Source of the DNA: Pseudarthrobacter sp. W1I19
GTDB taxonomy: Bacteria > Actinomycetota > Actinomycetes > Actinomycetales > Micrococcaceae
Reading direction: 5' to 3'
Length of the DNA: 64,000 nt
NCBI RefSeq assembly: GCF_030817835.1
Contig: NZ_JAUSZR010000001.1
Coordinates: forward strand, 1,922,001-1,986,000
Part shown: positions 25,097 through 33,803 of the stretch, piece after piece
How positions within the stretch are numbered: position 1 is the first letter of the stretch
Layout: every line of letters starts with the position of its first letter
Notes under the pieces: model-generated
The model's input: only the letters and a program-made list of their open reading frames with translations
The model's database searches: none
Told to the model about the DNA's origin: nothing
Translations under genes and position numbers: made by a program

Positions 25097-26612
25097 GGCC
25101 ATCCGCAAAAGCCCGAAGTTCTTCCTCCGTGATTATCTGGGGGCAGATCCCTGGCCGATGCAGATCAGCATCATTCAGAGTGTCCGCGATAACCGCGTCA
25201 CGACCGTCCGCTCCTGCCACGGTATCGGCAAGTCTTGGATAGCCGCACGTACCGCCGCCTGGTTCCTTATGGCCTATCCGAATTCGGTAGTCGTAACCAC
25301 GGCGCCGACTGGCCGCCAGGTGAAAGAGATCCTCTGGCGCGAGTTCCGCGTGGCCGCCAAGAAAGCCAGATACAAGTTCCCCGGTAAGACGCTTACCACC
25401 CAGCACGAAATCAGCGACAAGTGGTACGCCATCGGGGTGTCAGCCAAAGACCCGGACAACTTCCAGGGCTTCCATGCTGACCACATCCTCGTCATCGTGG
25501 ATGAGGCGGCCGGCGTGAACGAACCTATCTTCGAAGCGGTGGACGCCCTGGTCACCAGTGCCAACGCCCGCGTACTCTACATCGGCAACCCGACCAGCGT
25601 CGGCGGCACGTTCTACGATTCCCATCGCAGCCACTTGGCGAGCAAGCTGCACGTCTCCTGTTGGATAACGCCCAACTTCACTGAGAACGGCATAGCGCGT
25701 TGTGAGGCCATCGACTGCAAGCAGCCGAACCATCCGGCGGAAGCGGTGGTGGAGGCCATCGAGAGCGGCCGAGAACAGTCCCCAGAGTGGAAGACTCCGC
25801 GTCCTCACCTGGTGTCAGTGCGCTGGGTGTACGAGCGCATCTTTAAGTGGGGCATCGGCACACCGCTGTGGGACAGCCGCGTCGAGGGGGAGTTCCCGAA
25901 GTCAGGCACGCGCGCCCTCATCGCTTTGAACCTGGTGGAGGCGGCCATGTCCGACGAGCGGCATGCTGAGGTGAAAGTCGGCCCTTCGCGCTTTGGTGTC
26001 GACTCCGCCGGCGGCGGCGATATGAGTGCCATCTACCACCGCCGTGGCCAGAAAGGCGAGAGCATCCGCGCCTGGCTGACGCCGGACACCACTGTCATCA
26101 ACGACGAGATTGAGAAGCTCAATCCAACTGACCACGAGACCCAGGTAAAGATTGAAGCCATGGGCCTGGGCATCCCGATTTACAACACAGCCGCGCGCAA
26201 GGTCCGAGAGAATCCCCACTGGCTGCACAAGATCATCGCCGTCAATACCTCCAATCCGCCGACCGTCAAAGACCCAGGGCCGGGGGAGTACGAGTTCGCC
26301 AACCTTCGCGCTGAGATGTGGTGGAGCGTGTCGCGCTTGTTTATCAACGGCGACATCGCCATCCCCGACGACGAGGAACTGAAGGTCGAGCTGTCGGCCG
26401 TGGAGTGGTATCTAAAGAACGGCAAGATTCACGTGGAAGACAAGAAGGAACTACGCAAGCGCATCGGCCGCTCACCTGACCGTGGTGACGCGTTAGTCAT
26501 TTCCTATGCCCCCGTCGAAGGCGGCAATAACGTGCTCGTCCTGGATAAACCGGAAACCAAACGCCTGGCTCCTGAGACATACACAAGTGGGTTGCTAGGA
26601 AAGCAGTTCTAG
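25056..26612 (+). CDS. Terminase large subunit
   Basis: 518 residues from ATG 25,056. Packaging motor ATPase and nuclease. Walker A is CHGIGKS (GIGKS at residues 56-60) and Walker B is ILVIVDE (D149, E150). The C-terminal RNase H-like nuclease begins RFGVDSAGGGDMSAIYHR, with a further acidic pair in PDRGDALVISYAP. Length is normal. It fills proheads through the portal encoded next. Confidence 0.93.
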   Translation: MPTLTPKQAQTLTRAIRKSPKFFLRDYLGADPWPMQISIIQSVRDNRVTTVRSCHGIGKSWIAARTAAWFLMAYPNSVVVTTAPTGRQVKEILWREFRVAAKKARYKFPGKTLTTQHEISDKWYAIGVSAKDPDNFQGFHADHILVIVDEAAGVNEPIFEAVDALVTSANARVLYIGNPTSVGGTFYDSHRSHLASKLHVSCWITPNFTENGIARCEAIDCKQPNHPAEAVVEAIESGREQSPEWKTPRPHLVSVRWVYERIFKWGIGTPLWDSRVEGEFPKSGTRALIALNLVEAAMSDERHAEVKVGPSRFGVDSAGGGDMSAIYHRRGQKGESIRAWLTPDTTVINDEIEKLNPTDHETQVKIEAMGLGIPIYNTAARKVRENPHWLHKIIAVNTSNPPTVKDPGPGEYEFANLRAEMWWSVSRLFINGDIAIPDDEELKVELSAVEWYLKNGKIHVEDKKELRKRIGRSPDRGDALVISYAPVEGGNNVLVLDKPETKRLAPETYTSGLLGKQF

Positions 26613-26621
26613 TCTCATAAT
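26592..26621 (+). promoter_or_regulatory. Predicted promoter TTGCTA-18-CATAAT before the portal gene
   Basis: TTGCTA (26,592-26,597) lies in the end of the terminase gene and CATAAT (26,616-26,621) ends seven bases before ATG 26,629, so the portal mRNA is probably leaderless and the in-frame ATG at 26,620 is not the start. Confidence 0.65.
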
Positions 26622-26628
26622 GCGAGCA

Positions 26629-28032
26629 ATGGATGAAGCCAACAAAAGCATAGAGGCAGCTGCCAAGAAAAGTACCGCGCAATATCGGGAGCTTGGCGAA
26701 TCCGGGACTTTAGTTTTTAGTGGCATTATCACCGGCGAGGAATACAGCCCGGATCTGATGGGGCATAAGGCCGCCGTCGTCTATGACCGCATGCGGCGCA
26801 GTGACGCCACGGTCCGCTCCAGTCTGCAGGCGGTGTTCCTCCCCATCATGCAGGCCGAATGGACCTTCGAAGCAGCCAGCGAGGATGCCGCCGACGTGGA
26901 GATGGCCGAGTTCTGCAATGAGAACTTCTTCACCATCCTGGACTGGCACGGCTTCCTGTCCGAAGCATTGACGTATCTACCGTTCGGGTACGCCGTCTTC
27001 GAGATGGTCCTCGAGCTGCGCCCGGTGAACGGCAAGGAGCGCATCGTCCTATCCAAGCTGGCCTTCCGCAAACAGAAGAGTATCTACCGCTGGAGTTCGG
27101 ACAAGTTCGGCGCCGGCATCACCCAGATGCTAGCCAATGGCGATTCGCCGGAGACGCCGTTGGAGAAGCTCGTCATCTTCACCAACCAGAAGGAAGGCGA
27201 AAACTACGAGGGCATCAGCGTGCTGCGCTCGTCCTATCAGAACTGGTTCATCAAGAGCGCGCTGTACCAAATAGATTCCGTCGCTCATGAGCGCCACGGC
27301 CTAGGTGTCATCGATATCGTGGAGCCTGCCCAGGCTGACGATACCGACCGCCAGATGCTTATCCGAGCAGCCCGCGCCTTGCGCGCCAACGAGCAGTCTT
27401 ACATCAACCACAAGGCTGGTTGGGATATCGGCTTTATGGATATGAAGTCACAGACCCTGCGCGACATGATGCCGAGCATCAACCATCACGATCGGCAAAT
27501 CAGTAAGAACGTCCTGGCTCAGTTCCTGGAGCTGGGCGCCAGTAGTGGCAGCGGCAGCCGTTCGCTCAGCGAAGACCTCACAAGCTTCTTTACCCTTGCC
27601 GAGAAGGCTACGGCTCAGACCATCATTGACACGCTCGCCCGTACGGCCATCAAGACGCTGGTCGACCTTAACTTCACCACCGACAAATATCCCAAGCTCA
27701 AGGCCAACGGCCTGGACGACGAAGCGCTGCCGGTGTTCTCGGAGGCCCTATCTAAGTTGTCCGCGGCCGGCGCAATCACGATGGACGACGACATTGAGAA
27801 CCGGTCACGGGCGGCCATTGGCGTGAAGCCGCTGCCCAAGGATCACGTCCGCGAAAAGCCAGCTGCCAAACCTAACCCTGAAAATCCGATGGACCCTGAT
27901 TCCAAGACGAATATCAAAGACGTGCCGGACGAGAAGGCGAAAAAGAAGGTTAGCGCCGAGGCGAAGATCCGCAAGGCACGCCAGTTGTATCAGGAGTTGG
28001 ACGAGGCACTCGATGAACAGCGAGCTGCTTGA
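26629..28032 (+). CDS. Portal protein (Mu gp29 / DUF935-like)
   Basis: 467 residues from ATG 26,629. ATVRSSLQAVFLPIMQAEWT, FGYAVFEMVLELRP, RKQKSIYRW and YQNWFIKSALYQIDSVAHER match Mu-like DUF935 portals. The portal is the dodecameric ring at the capsid vertex for DNA entry and exit. The last 70 residues are Lys/Glu/Pro-rich and probably disordered. Overlaps the head morphogenesis gene by 20 bases. Confidence 0.87.
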   Translation: MDEANKSIEAAAKKSTAQYRELGESGTLVFSGIITGEEYSPDLMGHKAAVVYDRMRRSDATVRSSLQAVFLPIMQAEWTFEAASEDAADVEMAEFCNENFFTILDWHGFLSEALTYLPFGYAVFEMVLELRPVNGKERIVLSKLAFRKQKSIYRWSSDKFGAGITQMLANGDSPETPLEKLVIFTNQKEGENYEGISVLRSSYQNWFIKSALYQIDSVAHERHGLGVIDIVEPAQADDTDRQMLIRAARALRANEQSYINHKAGWDIGFMDMKSQTLRDMMPSINHHDRQISKNVLAQFLELGASSGSGSRSLSEDLTSFFTLAEKATAQTIIDTLARTAIKTLVDLNFTTDKYPKLKANGLDDEALPVFSEALSKLSAAGAITMDDDIENRSRAAIGVKPLPKDHVREKPAAKPNPENPMDPDSKTNIKDVPDEKAKKKVSAEAKIRKARQLYQELDEALDEQRAA

Positions 28033-28804
28033 CGCCAGGGAAGAACTCGGCCGCGTCATCCGAGCATCGGAGGAATGGGAGAACACTTACCGGAAGAACC
28101 CTGCGATATTCGAACGCCTGCTTCGCGCTGAACGCCGTCTGGAGCGCCACACGCTGGTCTATTTGCGTGGGCTGGCAGAACGGGCGCCTGCTTTGGTTCG
28201 CTGGCAGTACGTGCCCTTACACATTGCGTCAGAAGACCCGCTGGTGGATGACAGCGACCGAGTGCGGGAAATCGAAGCGACGATATTCATCGCCTTGGTA
28301 CTGCAGGACATCGGCGACCTGTACGCCGTCGGCATGGATGCGGCCTTCGAAATCTATGAGACGCCAGTCAGCATTGACCGCCTAACGGAGCTGCGCCTCG
28401 ACGCCGCCCGCGATCACGTCGGCCGGCTGATCAAGGACATCACCGACACCAATCTCAGGCTCATCCGGAAGTCAATAGAGACCAGCATCGCCATGGGGGA
28501 GTCCGTCAGCGATAGCGTGAACCGGGTGCAGCGCATCATCCGCAATCACGTGCGCGCCGAGATGATCGCCAGGACGGAAACAGTGAATGCGTATCAGAGC
28601 GGCCTGATGGTCTTCGGATATGAGACCGGGGCTGAGTCGAAGACGTGGCTAGCGAAGCAAGCCGGCGCCTGCCGCATCTGCGCTCCGCTGCATGGTGTCA
28701 CCGTACCCCTCGACCAGGCATTTCAAACTCTAATTGGACCGAAGCTGCGGCCCACAGCGCATCCGCGATGCCGCTGCGATATGCGGCTGAATTATCCGAA
28801 ATAG
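28013..28804 (+). CDS. Head morphogenesis protein (SPP1 gp7 / Mu gpF-like)
   Basis: 263 residues. Long helical region followed by the family's C-terminal signature: EMIARTETVNAYQSGLM, CRICAPLHGVTVPLDQAF and TAHPRCRCDMRLNYP, with two CxxC/CxC pairs and His residues. A minor capsid protein tied to the portal. Starts within the portal gene. Confidence 0.87.
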   Translation: MNSELLDAREELGRVIRASEEWENTYRKNPAIFERLLRAERRLERHTLVYLRGLAERAPALVRWQYVPLHIASEDPLVDDSDRVREIEATIFIALVLQDIGDLYAVGMDAAFEIYETPVSIDRLTELRLDAARDHVGRLIKDITDTNLRLIRKSIETSIAMGESVSDSVNRVQRIIRNHVRAEMIARTETVNAYQSGLMVFGYETGAESKTWLAKQAGACRICAPLHGVTVPLDQAFQTLIGPKLRPTAHPRCRCDMRLNYPK

Positions 28805-28878
28805 TTGACAGGTTATTTAAGTAGCCCCAATACTAAAAATAAGAACGCCGGTGAAGCGACGTCCTCTATAACCATAAT
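28805..28878 (+). promoter_or_regulatory. Promoter region before the protease-scaffold gene
   Basis: Perfect TTGACA (28,805-28,810) with AATACT 18 bases on (28,829-28,834), and a second -10-like CATAAT at 28,873-28,878 that would start transcription near 28,885, nine bases before TTG 28,894. The 89-base gap is notably A+T-rich. Confidence 0.55.
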
Positions 28879-28893
28879 AGGGATAACACTTCA

Positions 28894-30069
28894 TTGTCAC
28901 AACACGCTCACCTTTACCGGGCGATAGCAATCAAAGCCGATTCCAGCGGCAATTTACCGACTGAGATTCAATTACTCACTCCTGGCAACTGGAAAACTCC
29001 CTGGCATGGTGACTTCGAAATCACCCAGGCCGACATCTCGCAGTTTGCAGCCAACTTTGCCGCTGGCATCTCCCGCGTCAACAAGACCTCTCCGCTGCCC
29101 ATCAACTACGACCACTCTTCGGGCGCGGCAGCTGGCTGGATACACGGTCTCGAAGACCGCGGCGCCGATGGTTTGTGGGGGACCGGCATCGAGTGGACCC
29201 CGAGCGGCGCCCAGAAGGTTCGTGACCACGAGTACGCCTTCTTTTCACCTGAGTTCAATACCCGAGACCTGATGTACGAAGACCCAGAAGAGGCGGGCAC
29301 TCGCGTTCCAAACGTGCTGAGCGCCGCCGCATTAACCAATAGCCCCTTATTCAAAAAGCTAAAGCCGGTGATGGCGAGCGAGGGGGGAAGTAAAGGAGAA
29401 GACCGTATGAAGTTAGAAGACGTACGTAAGAAGGCATTGGCCGATCTCGACGACGCCGAGAAGAAATTTCTCGCAGAACACAAAGACGAACTGACGGTGG
29501 AGGAGCGCAAGTCCTTCGACGTTCAGACGGACGCCGATAAGGCTGCCGAGCAGGAAGCTGCCGATAAGGCTGCTGCCGACAAAGAGGCCGAAGAAAAAGC
29601 TGCCGCTGAGAAGGTTGAGGCCAGCGCCAAGACCGTCACTATCAACGCTAGCGACCTGGCCAAGCTTAAGGCCGACGCTGCTCGTGGTGTAGAGGCTGCC
29701 GAGAAGCTTGCCCGGACTGAGGCCAGCTCATTCGTGAGCGAACACATCGCCCGCGGCGCTATCAAGAGCGGCCAGAAAGATGAGGCCGTCGAGATCCTCT
29801 TGGCTTCCTCACCGAAGCAGCGCGAGAACCTCGAGAAGTTCTTGAAGGGCCTGCCCGAGAACAAGCTCATCACCGCCGGCGAGATGGGTGGTGGCGGAGA
29901 CGGGGGCACCGACAGCCAGACCGCTGCGGACGAGCTGGACAAGCTCACGAGCGACTACGCCGCCGAGAAGAAGATCAGCTACGCCCAGGCACTGCAGCAC
30001 GTTGCGAGCGCCAAGCCAGAGCTTTACGCGGCTGCCAACAAAGTAACCGGTAAAGGAGATCAAGAATAA
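28894..30069 (+). CDS. Prohead protease with fused scaffold (Mu gpI-like)
   Basis: 391 residues from TTG 28,894. The first 165 residues match Mu-like I proteins: LLTPGNWKTPWHGDFEITQ, SPLPINYDHSSGAAAGWIHG (probable catalytic His and Ser region), and YAFFSPEFNT, VLSAAALTNSPLF. Residues 170-300 are Ala/Glu/Lys coiled coil (AADKAAADKEAEEKAAAEK), typical of scaffolding proteins, and the end resembles Mu-type scaffold tails. Protease and scaffold are thus one chain, with an internal start able to give scaffold alone. Confidence 0.85.
   Translation: MSQHAHLYRAIAIKADSSGNLPTEIQLLTPGNWKTPWHGDFEITQADISQFAANFAAGISRVNKTSPLPINYDHSSGAAAGWIHGLEDRGADGLWGTGIEWTPSGAQKVRDHEYAFFSPEFNTRDLMYEDPEEAGTRVPNVLSAAALTNSPLFKKLKPVMASEGGSKGEDRMKLEDVRKKALADLDDAEKKFLAEHKDELTVEERKSFDVQTDADKAAEQEAADKAAADKEAEEKAAAEKVEASAKTVTINASDLAKLKADAARGVEAAEKLARTEASSFVSEHIARGAIKSGQKDEAVEILLASSPKQRENLEKFLKGLPENKLITAGEMGGGGDGGTDSQTAADELDKLTSDYAAEKKISYAQALQHVASAKPELYAAANKVTGKGDQE
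29407..30069 (+). CDS. Internal in-frame start: probable separate scaffolding protein
   Basis: ATG 29,407 lies in frame within the protease gene and is preceded by AAAGGAGAA with eight-base spacing, better than the ribosome-binding site of the full gene. It would give a 220-residue coiled-coil scaffold without the protease, as in lambda C/Nu3 and Mu I/Z. Confidence 0.6.
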   Translation: MKLEDVRKKALADLDDAEKKFLAEHKDELTVEERKSFDVQTDADKAAEQEAADKAAADKEAEEKAAAEKVEASAKTVTINASDLAKLKADAARGVEAAEKLARTEASSFVSEHIARGAIKSGQKDEAVEILLASSPKQRENLEKFLKGLPENKLITAGEMGGGGDGGTDSQTAADELDKLTSDYAAEKKISYAQALQHVASAKPELYAAANKVTGKGDQE

Positions 30070-30443
30070 TGGCTAAGTTCATCGAGGGGAATCACTTCAG
30101 CGCACCTGCTGCCGCTGACCTGTCCGCCCTGCAATACAAGGTCGTCAAGCTCAACTCGAGCGGCAACGTCGTCGCGGCCACCGCGGCTACCGATGTCCTC
30201 CTGGGCGTGCTCGACAACACCCCAGTCAGTGGTGAGCTGGCAAGCGTCTGGCTCCGCACATCGAACGGCACCTTCAAGGTGAAGCTCGGTGGAACGGTGG
30301 CTGTCGGCGACGCCGTCACCAGCAACGGCAGCTCGGTCGGTATCGCCACCACCACGGCTGGCAATCAGATTCTTGGCTACGCGGTTCAGGCCGGCGTTAG
30401 CGGCGACATCATAGAAGTAATGCCTTCAACGGCGAAGTACTAG
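30069..30443 (+). CDS. Capsid decoration protein (DUF2190-like)
   Basis: ATG 30,069 overlaps the scaffold stop. 124 residues, beta-rich: LQYKVVKLNSSGNVVAATAA, VLLGVLDNTPVSGELASV, VKLGGTVAVGDAVTSNGSSV. The composition and place between scaffold and major capsid match head decoration proteins. Confidence 0.75.
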   Translation: MAKFIEGNHFSAPAAADLSALQYKVVKLNSSGNVVAATAATDVLLGVLDNTPVSGELASVWLRTSNGTFKVKLGGTVAVGDAVTSNGSSVGIATTTAGNQILGYAVQAGVSGDIIEVMPSTAKY

Positions 30444-30455
30444 GAGAAAGGTTAA

Positions 30456-31391
30456 ATGCCTCAATTAAAAGATCTACGACGTAATCCGGTACTCACCAAC
30501 GTATCGAAAGCTTGGAAGAACGATCAGCTCAGTTTCATCGCTGACCGCGTATTCCCAACCCTGCCGGTCGACGAAGACAGTGGCTACTACTACGTCTACG
30601 ACAAGACCAACCTGAAGAACGTGGATTCCCGCATTGCTCCCAATAGCAAAGCGCTGACTCCCGAGATTGAATACAACCTGACGAAGACCGCCTTTGGTCC
30701 TCTAGAGAAGCGCAAGCTGAAGGTGTTCGTCGATGAAGACGAACTCAAGCGCAGCAAGCCCCCGTTGGATGCCCGTGTCGACGCCACCGAGATCCTGACC
30801 GAATCGTTCATGATCAACAAGGAAGCCAACGCCGCCGCCCTGCTGAACAACACCAGCATCATCACCCAGAACACGACCCTGTCGGGCACGAGCCAGTGGA
30901 GCGACTTCGGTAACTCCAACCCGTTCAGCGACATCGTCGCCGGTATCACCGCCATCAAGCAGAACGGCTTGAAGCTGCCGAACACCCTTGTCATGAGCTG
31001 GGAAGTCTGGGCCGTCATTCAGAACCATCCCGATTTCCTGGAGCGCATCAAGTACACCCAGACTGGCGTACTGACCACCCAGGCGTTGGCTGGCCTGCTT
31101 GGCATTCCGAACATCGTCATTGGCATGGCTGCTGTGAACAGCGGCAAAGAAGGTCAGAGCGACTCCTTGGCACCCATCTGGGGCAAGAACGTCTGGCTCA
31201 TGAATATCAACGCGACTCCAGGCATCAAACAGCTGAGCGCGGGTTACACCCTGCAGCTGACCGATGGCCGCGGCGTTGATAACTACGTCTCGAACGACCC
31301 ATCCGGCGAGTTCGTCCGCATCAGCGACTTCTACCTGCAGTACATAATGGCGTCGGAGCTGGTCTACGGCATCTACGCTGCAGTGGCTTAA
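30456..31391 (+). CDS. Major capsid protein
   Basis: 311 residues from ATG 30,456 after AGGAGAAAGG. Position after scaffold and decoration gene, size, and the blocks WKNDQLSFIADRVFPTLPV, ILTESFMINKEANAAALLNN, LVMSWEVWAVIQNHPDFLER and IGMAAVNSGKEG support an HK97-fold capsid related to Mu gpT-like proteins. Forms the icosahedral shell. Confidence 0.88.
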   Translation: MPQLKDLRRNPVLTNVSKAWKNDQLSFIADRVFPTLPVDEDSGYYYVYDKTNLKNVDSRIAPNSKALTPEIEYNLTKTAFGPLEKRKLKVFVDEDELKRSKPPLDARVDATEILTESFMINKEANAAALLNNTSIITQNTTLSGTSQWSDFGNSNPFSDIVAGITAIKQNGLKLPNTLVMSWEVWAVIQNHPDFLERIKYTQTGVLTTQALAGLLGIPNIVIGMAAVNSGKEGQSDSLAPIWGKNVWLMNINATPGIKQLSAGYTLQLTDGRGVDNYVSNDPSGEFVRISDFYLQYIMASELVYGIYAAVA

Positions 31392-31403
31392 GGAGAAAAC
31401 CTC

Positions 31404-31781
31404 ATGGGACTCCTAGGCAAACGATATGGACGGATAGCGGGTGAGCCAGGCGTAGTCAGCGTGGCCACCAGCTTCGAAACCGGTGAGCAGGCGGCGGTGA
31501 AGGTGTTCTTCCCCTTCCCGGTCCGCATCACCAAGATCCGCGGCATCGTCACTAAGGCGATTGCCGCGACGGACACCGGGACAATCACCGGCGCCAATGC
31601 TACGGGTGCCTCGACTGGCGGCGTATTGACCGCGGCTATCAGCGCGGCGCTGAACACCGAGTACTCGGCCACCCCGACCACCAACAACACGGTAGCCGCT
31701 GACTCGTACTACAAGCTCACCGCCGCCAAAACCACGGCCGGCGGCAAGATGAACGTAACTCTTGAATATGTGAGGGCCTAA
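31404..31781 (+). CDS. Small structural protein
   Basis: ATG 31,404 after AGGAGAAAA. 125 residues, Thr/Ala-rich beta pattern (AVKVFFPFPVRITKIRGIVT, DTGTITGANATGASTGG). Probably a head-surface or fibre protein; family not recognised. Confidence 0.7.
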   Translation: MGLLGKRYGRIAGEPGVVSVATSFETGEQAAVKVFFPFPVRITKIRGIVTKAIAATDTGTITGANATGASTGGVLTAAISAALNTEYSATPTTNNTVAADSYYKLTAAKTTAGGKMNVTLEYVRA

Positions 31782-31783
31782 GA

Positions 31784-32083
31784 ATGCGAATCGAAGTAAC
31801 CAAACACAATAACGTCAGGCACAACGAAGTCCTGTACGTGGCCGGCTCAGTGTTCGAGGCTGATGATGAGTCGGCCAAAGCGCTGGTCGAAGCTGGCGCT
31901 GCAGTAGTGGTCGCCGAAGAAGAAGTAGAGGAAGTCGCTGAAGCTACAGAGGAGCCCGCTGAGGCATCCGAAGAAGCGGAAGAGACTGAGACTGCACCCG
32001 AAGCGGAAAAGCCTGCTGAAGCGGCTAAGGAGGCGCCGAAAAAGCCGGCCGCTCCTAAAAAGAAGTCAGCGCGAAAAGCGTAA
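31784..32083 (+). CDS. Small head protein with acidic-to-basic tail
   Basis: 99 residues. First 45 form a compact domain (RIEVTKHNNVRHNEVLYVAG), then Glu/Ala/Pro-rich residues and a Lys-rich end (KKPAAPKKKSARKA). Ends the capsid operon, just before a terminator. Confidence 0.7.
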   Translation: MRIEVTKHNNVRHNEVLYVAGSVFEADDESAKALVEAGAAVVVAEEEVEEVAEATEEPAEASEEAEETETAPEAEKPAEAAKEAPKKPAAPKKKSARKA

Positions 32084-32111
32084 TCCGACACGCTTCAACT
32101 GAGGTTCAATA

Positions 32112-32144
32112 ATAGAAGCCGCCCAGATGGGCGGCTTCTATATT
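32112..32144. terminator. Bidirectional terminator after the capsid operon
   Basis: TAGAAGCCGCCC and GGGCGGCTTCTA make a perfect 12-pair stem with an AGAT loop, A/T-rich on both sides (AAT before, TATT after). Shared by the capsid operon and the convergent TIR gene. Confidence 0.85.
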
Positions 32145-32150
32145 ACTGGA

Positions 32151-33263
32151 CTAGGCGATTCCCATAGCTGCTCGAATTCTCAGGCAAACAGGGCTTAGGG
32201 CGGCGCTCAGGTTTCCGTCTGTCCGCCGGCCTGCGTAGTCCAGCGCAGTCACGCCGTTCAAGTCGCTAGGGAGGTGGATTTGATCCTCACGAGACTTGAC
32301 CATGAATGTCTTTGCCCGCCCTAAAAGTCCTGTGAAGAGTCCTAGCTCAAAGATTAGGTTGTCTCTGGCGACGGGCGCTGTGCTGTCACGCATGGTGAGG
32401 ATATCGTCAGCGGTAAGTACGATGACAGCGCAATCAAAGGACACCGCGCTCTCCACGAGTGTCTCTATGGTCGTCATAGACGGTTGGAACAGGTTCTGGT
32501 TCCAAACGGTGCATTCGGCAACGTAGTCGAGGTTAGCCTGGATTTGCTCCGCCACGGGCAACCCCTCGGCAGAAGAACCGATAAATATCCTGGGCCTGGG
32601 GTTCGCAAGTGGTTCAACCGGTTCCCTTGGCTCCGTCGCACCAGACGATATCGCCAAGACTGCCGCCTGAAGCTCGTTGAGTCTGCCTGAAAGGGATCTC
32701 ACCTCACCGAGGATTTCGGACAGGACTGCCTCTGTCGGCTTGTCGGTGCGCGTGCCGATCAGTTTGAGCTTTCCCTCGGACTTGAAGTTCAGCGAGGGTA
32801 GGGCCGTAGCTAGCTCCTCCTCCAGCTTTGGAGACCAAATGCCCAGCAGCCGATCTAGCTTGGTCTGATTGAGCGGATCATCGGAAAGCTCGTTGAGCAG
32901 AGTGACCAACGAGCGAATTCCTGGACTATCTAGTGCGACAGCGCGATTTGAGGGGAATGACCGGCCCAGTTCATTAGGAGAGAAATCTATACATACCGGC
33001 ATGATCAGCGGCCCGGCTTCTTGCAAAGCGTAATACTCATCCCGAAATGATTCGGAGAGCATGTTTTGGCGCGTCAGACACAGCAAGACAGCCGATGCAT
33101 CCTGAAGATTTTGTTGGATCTCGTGAGCCACGAGATGGCCGGGGCGCGCATCCGTGGACGCTAGCCAAGGCTCTATCGACTGGAGTACTTGCGGTATCCA
33201 GTTGCGGAGTGCCTGAGCTGCATGTTGGCTGACCTCGCCTGACCAGCTGATGAAGACCTTCAT
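32151..33263 (-). CDS. Double TIR-type protein: N-terminal TIR plus C-terminal predicted nucleotide-binding TIR-like domain
   Basis: 370 residues from ATG 33,263, reversed within the structural genes. Residues 1-140 are a TIR domain: KVFISWSGEVSQHAAQALRN, GHLVAHEIQQNLQDASAVLL, CLTRQNMLSESF. Residues 140-225 link with two helices. From about 225, RIFIGSSAEGLPVAEQIQAN, CTVWNQNLFQPSMTTIETL, SFDCAVIVLTADD and RDNLIFELGLFTGLLGR match the TIR-like family PF10137, used as effector in Cap12-type CBASS proteins, with Glu in FELGLF as likely NADase residue. The first TIR lacks a clear FEAGAL-type Glu and may be a sensor. TATTCT lies seven bases before ATG, so a leaderless lysogenic transcript is likely. 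Defence role inferred. Confidence 0.85.
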   Translation of the reverse strand: MKVFISWSGEVSQHAAQALRNWIPQVLQSIEPWLASTDARPGHLVAHEIQQNLQDASAVLLCLTRQNMLSESFRDEYYALQEAGPLIMPVCIDFSPNELGRSFPSNRAVALDSPGIRSLVTLLNELSDDPLNQTKLDRLLGIWSPKLEEELATALPSLNFKSEGKLKLIGTRTDKPTEAVLSEILGEVRSLSGRLNELQAAVLAISSGATEPREPVEPLANPRPRIFIGSSAEGLPVAEQIQANLDYVAECTVWNQNLFQPSMTTIETLVESAVSFDCAVIVLTADDILTMRDSTAPVARDNLIFELGLFTGLLGRAKTFMVKSREDQIHLPSDLNGVTALDYAGRRTDGNLSAALSPVCLRIRAAMGIA

Positions 33264-33328
33264 AAGGACGAGAATACAGCGATTCACTTGCCCTTAGTGT
33301 TCCGTCCTCGGCGGATTCCTATTCGCTA

Positions 33329-33357
33329 TTGCTAAGGAATGAGCAGTGGCCCATAGT
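33329..33357 (+). promoter_or_regulatory. Predicted promoter TTGCTA-17-CATAGT for the tail-side genes
   Basis: TTGCTA (33,329-33,334) and CATAGT (33,352-33,357) with 17-base spacing restart transcription after the inverted TIR gene. Confidence 0.65.
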
Positions 33358-33386
33358 AAAAGCAGAATTTACAAGGCAATAAATCA

Positions 33387-33800
33387 ATGGCCAGCGCCCT
33401 ATATCCGCCCTTCAAACAAAGTCTGCTTTCGCAAAACCCGTCCGTCGATTTGGACACCGACACAATCAAAGTCGCACTGGTCAACGTTTCAACGGATTAC
33501 ACCTACTCCGCTGCCCACCAGTACAAGTCGAGCGTGACCAGCTACTCCGGTACGACGGACCAGACGCTCACCAGCCCAACCGTAGCCTTGGGCGTCTTCG
33601 ATGCGGCGGATTCCACGTTCACCTCAGTAGCCATATCCGGTGCCAAGACGGTTCAGGCCTTGGTCGTCTACAAAGACACCGGCTCCGCTGCCACCTCGCC
33701 CCTGATTGCCTACATTGACGGCTTTACGGCGATTACTCCTAACGGCGGCAACATCACGGTGACTTGGGACAACGGCGCAGCTAAAATCTTCGCGCTGTAA
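33387..33800 (+). CDS. Phage structural protein
   Basis: ATG 33,387; 137 residues, Thr/Ser/Ala-rich beta pattern (DTDTIKVALVNVSTDYTYSA, QALVVYKDTGSAATSPLIAY, NITVTWDNGAAKIFAL). Such proteins accompany head-fibre or surface proteins in actinophages. Role inferred. Confidence 0.75.
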   Translation: MASALYPPFKQSLLSQNPSVDLDTDTIKVALVNVSTDYTYSAAHQYKSSVTSYSGTTDQTLTSPTVALGVFDAADSTFTSVAISGAKTVQALVVYKDTGSAATSPLIAYIDGFTAITPNGGNITVTWDNGAAKIFAL

Positions 33801-33803
33801 GTC

